NCBI RefSeq assembly: GCF_018812025.1
Contig: NC_063044.1
Coordinates: forward strand, 42,029,243-42,093,242
Direction of reading: 5' to 3'
DNA length: 64,000 nt
Source: Megalobrama amblycephala
Lineage: Eukaryota; Chordata; Actinopteri; Cypriniformes; Xenocyprididae
Below, one piece after another: positions 58,837 through 64,000 of the stretch (the first letter of the stretch is position 1; the number at the start of each line of letters is the position of its first letter). The notes beneath the pieces were generated by a model, which searched no databases, was not told the origin of the DNA, and saw only the letters and a list, made by a program, of their open reading frames with translations. The position numbers were made by a program, and so were the translations under genes.

Positions 58837-59151
58837 TCAAAGTCCCCTGACTAGTTCGGATTCAATAGCCAGGGAGAGTGCAGACAGCCACTTCTGTCTC
58901 TTGGTTGTCCTGAGTTCATTCTTCACTCTTTTAAGTTGCAAGAAGGATCTCTTGCTCTCGCAGTTGGCAACGGGCAGGGTAAAGAACAGTCTGAGTGCAA
59001 CGAATGCACTTAGGAAAGTGGTCTGTAGCCCATTTTTTGGGTAGAATTTGCAGCATATCCTCTGGTGAGCGATTTTTGACCCAGGGCACTCGCCCAATCC
59101 TGTCGATGGATAATCTGGCACTGTTAGGCCTACACCACAACGTTCACCCAT
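58837..59151 (-). pseudogene. hAT transposase C-terminal (dimerisation) domain relic
   Basis: A minus-strand open frame contains FVALRLFFTLPVANCESKRS, FLQLKRVKNELRTT and LSALSLAIESELVR. This matches the pattern of the hAT dimerisation domain as found in hAT transposases and ZMYM-type proteins (LTLPV...C.RSF..LK..K..LR). No upstream transposase region, zinc finger or catalytic part is found nearby, and there is no credible start, so it is a fragment. Flanking DNA to 59470 may belong to the same dead element. Confidence 0.75.
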
Positions 59152-59583
59152 TCAGAGGGCCATTATAAAGAAACTTTGAGAGGAAGATTTTAGATTAACA
59201 CAGTTTCTTTCAAAGATTATTTTTGCTTTGTCAACAGCAAAGCTTGGAGCAGAAGACAGTGAAAGGACAGAGGACACTGAGCGTGTGGACTTGTCTTGAC
59301 CAGCGCTGCACAGTATGTATCCAGAATGTGAGAGGAATATGTGTTTCTGAGCCTCTGTCAGTTACAGGAGCCACAATGACGGCACAGAAACCTGTTGTAG
59401 ATTCATTTGAAAATCTTGTCAAACAGGATTTCAGCCCAACTGAATTTCATGCTTTGTGAAGCAGCCTACTTAGTTGTTTTGCATTGACAGTAAATGGAGT
59501 ATTTGTAGAAAAATCTTCACAATTTATTTGTTTATAAAAACTGGAAGCTATTTATACTGAAACGTCATGCTCTTGCTTTGCCA

Positions 59584-59584
<1 letters not shown>

Positions 59585-59650
<66 letters not shown>
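59585..59650. repeat. (TATC)n microsatellite, about 16 units
   Basis: Uninterrupted TATC repeats directly abutting the left end of the Tc1 element. Confidence 0.95.
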
Positions 59651-61168
59651 CAAACCTGATTCCAAAAAAGTTGGGACACTGTACAAATTGTGAATAAAAA
59701 CAGAATGCAATGATGTGGAAGTTTAAAATTTCAATATTTTATTCAGAATACAACATAGATGACATATCAAATGTTTAAACTGAGAAAATGTATCATTTTA
59801 AAGGAAAAATAAGTTGATTTTAAAATTCATGGCATTAACACATCTCAAAAGAGTTGGGATAAGACCATGTTTACCTCTGTGTGGCATCCCCTCTTCTTTT
59901 TATAACAGTCTGCAAACGTCTGGGGACTGAGGAGACAAGTTGCTCAAGTTTAGGAATAAAAATTTTGTCCCATTCTTGTCTAATACAGGCTTCTAGTTGC
60001 TCAGCTGTCTTAGGTCTTCTTTGTCGCATCTTCCTCTTTATGATGTGCCAAATGTTTTCTATGGGTGAAAGATCTGGACTGCAGGCTGGCCATTTCAGTA
60101 CCCAGATCCTTCTTCTACGCAGCTATGATGTTGTAATTGATGCAGTATGTGGTCTGGCATTGTCATGTTGGAAAATGCAAGGTCTTCCCTGAAAGAGACG
60201 ACGTCTGGATGGGAGCATATGTTGTTCTAGAACTTGGATATACCTTTCAGCATTGATGGTGCCTTTCCAGATGTGTAAGCTGCCCATGCCACACGCACTC
60301 ATGCAACCCCATACCATCAGAGATGCAGGCTTCTGAACTGAGCGCTGATAACAACTTGGGTTGTCCTTGTCCTCTTTAGTCCAGATGACATGGCATCCCA
60401 GTTTTCCAAAAAGAACTTCAAATTTTGATTTGTCTGACCACTGAACAGTTTTCCACTTTGCCAGTCCATTTTAATTGAGCCTTGGCCCAGAGAAAACGCC
60501 TGCGCTTCTGGATCATGTTTAGATATGGCTTCTTTTTTGACCTATGGAGTTTTAGCCATAGGTGGATTGTGTTCACCGACAATGTTTTCTGGAAGTATTC
60601 CTGAGCCCATGTTGTGATTTCCATTACAGTAGCATTCCTGTATGTGATGCAGTGCCGTCTAAGGGCCCGAAGATCACGGGCATCCAGTATGGTTTTCCAA
60701 CCTTGACCCTTACGCACAGAGATTGTTCCAGATTCTCTGAATCTTTGGATGACATTATGCACTGTAGATGATGATAACTTCAAACTCTTTGCAATTTTTC
60801 TCTGAGAAAACTATTTTACACTATTTTTTGCCGCAGCATTGGGGGAATTGGTGATCCTCTGCCCATCTTGACTTCTGAGAGACACTGCCACTCTGAGAGG
60901 CTCTTTTTATACCCAATCATGTTTTCAGTTGACCTAATAAGTTGCAAATTGGTCCTCCAGCTGTTCCTTATATGTACATTTAACTTTTCCGGCCTCTTAT
61001 TGCTACCTGTCCCAACGTTTTTGGAATGTGTAGCTCTCATGAAATCCAAAATGAGCCAATATTTGGCATGACATTTCAAAATGTCTCACTTTCAACATTT
61101 GATATGTTATCTATATTCTATTGTGAATAAAATACAAGTTTGTACAGTGTCCCAACTTTTTTGGAATC
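59651..61168 (-). mobile_element. Tc1/mariner-type transposon, decayed
   Basis: Ends GATTCCAAAAAAGTTGGGAC / GTCCCAACTTTTTTGGAATC are inverted over about 30 bp including ACTGTACAAA. The left end has 7 extra bases (CAAACCT) that the right lacks. Flanked by TA within TATC repeats. 1518 bp, close to the usual autonomous Tc1 size, with one broken transposase on the minus strand. Confidence 0.92.
59871..60866 (-). pseudogene. broken Tc1-type DD34E transposase
   Basis: The frame can be followed from an ATG at 60866 (MGRGSPIPP) to TAA at 59871, about 330 codons, the usual length. Recognisable parts are an HTH-like segment SSSTVHNVIQRFRESGTISV, the first catalytic Asp in WSDKSKFE, the second in [11 protein letters not shown], and the Glu in SPDLSPIENIW; 34 residues separate the last two, the Tc1 DD34E spacing. 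It is broken by several stops and frameshifts, including a TAG at 60125-60123 between the second Asp and the Glu. Not functional. Confidence 0.92.
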
Positions 61169-61735
61169 TATCTACCTATCTATCTCGATCATTCTGTTTA
61201 TCTATCTGTCATTCATTCTGTTGTTCATTCCATCTGTCTGTCTATCTATCTAGTCATTCGTTCTATCTACATATCTGTTATTCTATCTCGATCATTGTTT
61301 ATCTTTCTTCATTCTTTTGTTCATTCTAACTATCTATCTGTTTATTCGTTCGTTCTATCTACATCTGTCGTTCATTCTGTCGTTGATTCTATCTATCCCG
61401 ATCATTCTGTTTATCCATATGTTGTTCATTCGATCTATGTATCTATCTGTCTATCATCTTTCGTTCATTCTATCGTTTGATTCTATCTCGATCATTCTGT
61501 TTATCTGTCATTCATTCTGTCTATCTAGTTGTTCGTTCTATCTACAGTACATATGTCATTCTATTTATCTATCTCGATCATTCTGTTGTTCATTCTAACT
61601 ATATCTGTCTAGTCAATTGTTCTATCTTCATATGTTGTTGATTCTATCTATCTATCTCGATCATTCTATCTATCTGTCATTCATTCTATGTTGTTCTATC
61701 TATCTATCTATCTGTATGGTACAAAGTACAAATAC
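61169..61735. repeat. degenerate TATC / CATTCTGT / CTATCTCGATCATT satellite
   Basis: About 560 bp of diverged tetranucleotide repeats with a higher-order unit (TATCTATCTCGATCATTCTG). It yields spurious Ser/Ile/Tyr-rich open frames. Confidence 0.85.
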
Positions 61736-63760
61736 ATGTATATTTGTTAAAAATTAAGGTTTTTTTTTAACAAGTTGATGTTGATATTTAGATTGTACTA
61801 TAAATATCATATTTACATTAAAGTATAAATATGTGTACAAGAGAACTGAGATCGGTTTTGGCCTGCTGCCATAGATGATCCAGTTGTTACATATTCAAGG
61901 TCGTTTGACTGAGGTCTTGTGTAACATGAGATAATTGCATCTCTATCCAGCAGAAACCTCACTGTGCCTCTCTACTCTCCCCCGTAGCCCATCCATTCTG
62001 TATAACACTGCATAACACATAATCGACACACAAAACTCTTCTCTTGTGCATGCCAATAAAGATAGCTGGCATGCTCAATATAGGACACGTATTAAAAATG
62101 TATGACCTTTAATGACTGTTCATTTATATCTTTATTGCTTTTTTCCCTGAGGATTCTGATAATTCTGTAGAATCTCAAAGCACTGCATGATGTATGTCAA
62201 GATCTGAAGCAGAAAATGGCTCATTTATTTCAAAGGTAAGTCATTTATCACCTTTTGATGTAAATGACAAGATAACTGAATACAGTCTTCATGAAAAAAG
62301 ACATACGTTATATCAGCGTGAGGGAAAACAATCTTTCCGTAAGCTTTCTTTGGAAACAAAAACACTGTTATTCATACATACCTGGCATTGAATCAGGCTA
62401 AGATACAACAGGGCTGGCCTGTTTGGGCAAATTCTTTTTAATAATGCTTACCTCTTGTGTTGCTCCCCAACAAATCTATGACATCTGACATTTTGGCCAA
62501 TAGAAATCTGAGCTTGGTGCAGGTTGTATGGAGGGATTGGCTGGCTTGTTGCTAAGAGTCAAAGTGCAGTAACTCATCCGAGGGACAGGGCATTCCCACA
62601 CTGCTGAATAGAGCACGCACCCCGTTAAGCAGAGAGAGATACACAAGGCAGAAAAGCGTGTCGCAGCTTGTTGAAATATCATGGGAAATTGCACAAGTGC
62701 ACCTGTACCAAGCTCCCTGGATATGCTTGAGTGAATTCACCACAATGTTTTGTGCATTATTTTTGTGCAGTATTTATGATTTAACTCAGGACTTTGTAGT
62801 GGGTGGTCCAGTTATTATTTTTCAAAACAGTGTCTGGGACCCCAAAAGGACCACAAGGGGGTGCAAGGAGGTCAGTAGAAACGTTTAGAGAACAGAATAA
62901 ATAGTGGAAAAAAGTTCTATTTAGCATTGTTGTTGTTTTATTCTGCTTTATCAAGACTGGTTATAAACTACAAGAATGTGTTAATTTTATTTATGCAAAA
63001 TAAACTGAATAAAAATCTAAATCAAATACAGTTGATTGGGAATGCAGTCATGTAAAGACAGTTCTGGGAGGAATTATACGGAACCACATTGACAACAGAT
63101 TTCTGAATTACCAAAACAGCGTTTCCGATGCTTTGCAACAAGATTTTTCCACTGGTTAGTACAGTAGGCCGTCCCATTGCACAAAGTCACATGATTTTTT
63201 TGATGTGCACTGAGGTAAACGTGTTTCCATCGTAGTTTGTATGCATGTTTTCTTATCGGATAGAAAATTTATCCGACTCAAACGAGCACATAAGTTCATG
63301 CACATTTTTAGAATTTATGCGCATCTTGCCGTTTCCAGCAGTTTTTGATGCGATATCCCAAAATGCGCATAAAATATTCATAGTTTTCTGATGTCATCAT
63401 GCAGTGATATAACTGTGCATTTCTTTTCTAATAATGCTACCTTCATGTGCTATCGAAAATTTGACAACTCTCACTTCTGAAGTCTTGATTACAAGTTCAT
63501 CACATTCAAGTTTTGAAATGGGAGGGCGTTCATGTGCAATTTTTACCTAGGAAACTCTATGATTGATAAAACAATAATTATCGTAGATAATCTATGAAAC
63601 ATTCAAAGTCATTTGTTAATGCATATTGCTGATTATTGCCTTTCATTCACTTAAGATGGAGTTTGTGGTCACAGTTTAATTTGCGGATCCTTTATGTCGA
63701 ATACGACTGACCAGTATTGAGTAGCCTACATCTTGCATTGTATCGTCAACTCACTCATCA
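61736..63760. other. intergenic DNA upstream of usp31, nothing firm
   Basis: About 2 kb without a gene or repeat family that I can name. Short open frames at 62194-62391 (+) and 62476-62743 (-) have no recognisable content. Confidence 0.5.
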
Positions 63761-63766
63761 GACTCC

Positions 63767-63890
63767 ATGGTAATACTCGCCAAACTTCAACAGTCAGTTG
63801 GACCGACTCATTCGGTTCTTTTTGAGTCCTCGGTAATCCTCACCAAACTTCGACAGTTGGTTGAACCAGCTCATTCGGTTGTTTTTATAC
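63767..63890. repeat. two-copy tandem repeat of about 60 bp
   Basis: GGTAATACTCGCCAAACTTC and GGTAATCCTCACCAAACTTC start units that both continue through GACAGTnnGTTGnACC and CTCATTCGGTT. Confidence 0.75.
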
Positions 63891-63909
63891 CCTTTTCCAT
63901 CAAGGCAGG

Positions 63910-64000
63910 TTTACCCCTTTTCCACCAGCACAAACCGGGTGCTAGTGCCAGTTCGGAGTTGGTTCAACTGACGAGCCTTCTAAGAACCGGTTTGCCTTTC
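63910..64000. mobile_element. truncated element at the window edge
   Basis: TACCCCTTTTCCACCAGCAC, AACCGGGTGCTAGTGCCAGT and GTTCGGAGTTGG resemble the left end of a common fish hAT-type repeat. The rest lies beyond the window. Confidence 0.5.

Noticed and set aside
59871..60866. Functional Tc1 transposase
   Set aside because: DD34E residues are recognisable, but there are several stops and frameshifts and the right terminus is shortened.
61081..61598. Ser/Leu/Tyr-rich frames resembling membrane segments
   Set aside because: Translation of degenerate TATC/CATTC satellite.
62194..62391. Possible plus-strand exon followed by a GGTAAGT-like donor
   Set aside because: AAAGGTAAGTC near 62235 looks like a donor, but no acceptor, homology or companion exon could be found.

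Overview
This is a vertebrate genomic window, almost certainly from a cyprinid (carp/zebrafish-type) teleost. It has one long multi-exon gene on the minus strand, AT-rich introns, and a dense load of fish-type repeats: V-SINE tails, hAT elements, Tc1/mariner copies and many short inverted-repeat elements inserted at TTAA. No bacterial or viral gene organisation is visible.

The only protein-coding gene I can support is usp31 (ubiquitin carboxyl-terminal hydrolase 31). I reconstructed it exon by exon: 16 coding exons, from the ATG at 56457 down to the stop at 22928. All 15 introns are GT-AG and every codon phase closes. The product is 1292 residues, against about 1350 for the human protein as I remember it. 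It has the Cys box (C100), two CPHC zinc-binding pairs (259/262 and 585/588), the His box (H689), the FDD aspartate (D706), and a Ser/Lys-rich tail of about 500 residues encoded by the single last exon. A GC/CpG-rich promoter and 5' leader with a perfect TGACGTCA lies at about 56.5-57.5 kb. A repeat-poor 3' UTR probably runs to about 20.2-20.35 kb.

Layout: 1-20 kb lies downstream of usp31 and is intergenic, made of TTAA elements, a TA-microsatellite foldback, a piggyBac-like element, an almost perfect 49-bp-arm palindrome, and several repeat-poor blocks that look like conserved noncoding DNA. 20.2-57.5 kb is usp31. Its large introns (4: 11.5 kb, 1: 5.4 kb, 2: 5.0 kb, 11: 2.5 kb) are built largely from transposons, often nested, with target-site duplications that can be read directly. 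57.5-64 kb lies upstream of the gene and holds a TTAA element, a hAT transposase dimerisation-domain relic, a decayed Tc1 transposon inside a TATC microsatellite, and a truncated repeat at the window edge.

I found no new gene system. The most informative features are the nested insertions, which give pre-insertion sites and relative ages, at least seven sequence-distinct TTAA-target families, the long palindromes, and an internally duplicated composite repeat in intron 1.
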